The notes under the pieces: generated by a model
Told to the model about the DNA's origin: nothing
The model's database searches: none
What the model saw: the letters and a program-made list of their open reading frames with translations, nothing else
NCBI GenBank assembly: GCA_025357995.1
Contig: JANYLF010000017.1
Coordinates: 1 to 5,560 of the forward strand
From: Acidimicrobiia bacterium
GTDB taxonomy: Bacteria; Actinomycetota; Acidimicrobiia; IMCC26256; JAENVU01
DNA length: 5,560 nucleotides
Direction: 5' to 3'
Position numbers and translations under genes: made by a program
Part shown: positions 5,345-5,560 of the stretch, piece by piece
Position numbering within the stretch: the first letter of the stretch is position 1
Layout: each line of letters starts with the position of its first letter

Positions 5345-5560
5345 CTAGGCCGATTTCTTGGTCGGCGCTTTCTTGGTGTCGGTCTTGGTGGCTCCCGAGT
5401 CCTTCTTGGGGCTCGACGAGGCGCCATCTGATGATCCCGAGCTCTTCGAGCCGCTGTCCGACGAGTCGGAGCCCTTGGACTCGGAGCTCTTCGAGTCCGA
5501 ACTCGACGATGAAGACGAGCTGTCCGACTTCTCGGCGCTGCGCCGCGACGACGACGGGTT
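5345..5560 (-). CDS. Ser/Lys-rich C-terminal tail, probable FmdB/Ruc-type zinc-ribbon protein (5' end outside window)
   Basis: An open frame of 71 residues runs from the window edge to TAG at 5347-5345. It begins NPSSSRRSAEKSD, then holds a run of seven Ser, then DSKSSESKGSDSSDSGSKSS, and ends in the basic TKKAPTKKSA. About half the residues are Ser, with Lys and Asp making up much of the rest, so the segment must be disordered. No folded domain lies inside the window. The call is an inference: actinobacterial FmdB-family zinc-ribbon proteins, including M. tuberculosis Rv0991c (Ruc, a redox-regulated chaperone), have a short N-terminal Cys4 ribbon followed by a Ser-rich tail of this kind, and I recall them lying beside SAF-domain genes. 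A histone-like protein or another protein with a basic tail is the main alternative. It is read in the same direction as the SAF and HAD genes and is probably the first of the three visible members of that operon. Confidence 0.55.
   Translation of the reverse strand, partial: NPSSSRRSAEKSDSSSSSSSSDSKSSESKGSDSSDSGSKSSGSSDGASSSPKKDSGATKTDTKKAPTKKSA
5439..5495. repeat. Short direct repeat in the Ser-rich tail
   Basis: GAGCTCTTCGAG occurs at 5439-5450 and again at 5484-5495, exactly 45 bases (15 codons) apart and in the same reading frame, encoding SKSS each time when read with its flanking codons on the minus strand. It fits growth of a low-complexity tail by slippage or unequal exchange, though codon bias in Ser-Lys-rich sequence can produce the same match. 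Confidence 0.4.

Noticed and set aside
1..5560. CRISPR arrays, tRNA or rRNA genes, insertion sequences, attachment sites
   Set aside because: No regularly spaced repeats, tRNA-like cloverleaf, transposase frame or long inverted repeats were found on reading both strands.

Overview
The window is GC-rich and densely coded, with frequent GTG starts and short purine-rich ribosome binding sites. This suggests a high-GC actinobacterium. A lineage near Acidimicrobiia is my guess from general feel, with no phylogenetic marker in the window to support it. I see no RNA genes, insertion sequences, CRISPR arrays or phage genes. No stretch above 100 bases lacks a plausible function.

Layout: (1) 2-514, plus strand, the C-terminal 170 residues of an alpha/beta hydrolase, cut by the window edge. 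(2) 562-951, minus strand, a small hotdog-fold thioesterase of the FlK type, convergent with the hydrolase across a short gap that holds a GC hairpin. (3) 1004-2392 and 2481-3836, plus strand, the tldD-tldE pair encoding the two subunits of the TldD/TldE metalloprotease. A 31-codon reading frame (2389-2484) bridges them with stop/start overlaps at both ends. tldD and the thioesterase gene diverge from a 52-base region holding overlapping candidate -10 boxes. (4) 3862-4596, 4598-5251 and 5345-5560, minus strand, a probable operon read right to left: the Ser/Lys-rich tail of a probable FmdB/Ruc-type zinc-ribbon protein, a membrane-anchored SAF/CpaB-like protein, and a HAD hydrolase that starts one base after the SAF stop codon. 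This operon converges on tldE across 25 bases that hold another hairpin.

The best understood unit is TldD/TldE: TldD carries the HExxxH zinc motif and the late Cys, and TldE lacks the motif, as in the characterised heterodimer. This complex cuts unfolded or modified peptides, and in some bacteria it finishes peptide antibiotics. Nothing else here looks like a peptide-antibiotic cluster, so a housekeeping role is more likely. The minus-strand operon may join a stress- or redox-related FmdB-like protein to a cell-surface SAF protein and a small phosphatase-like enzyme; their joint role is unknown.

I did not find a convincing new system. The points most worth checking are the bridging reading frame between tldD and tldE with its 8-base direct repeat, the apparently leaderless thioesterase gene, and the three tetraloop GC hairpins without U-tracts at gene ends.
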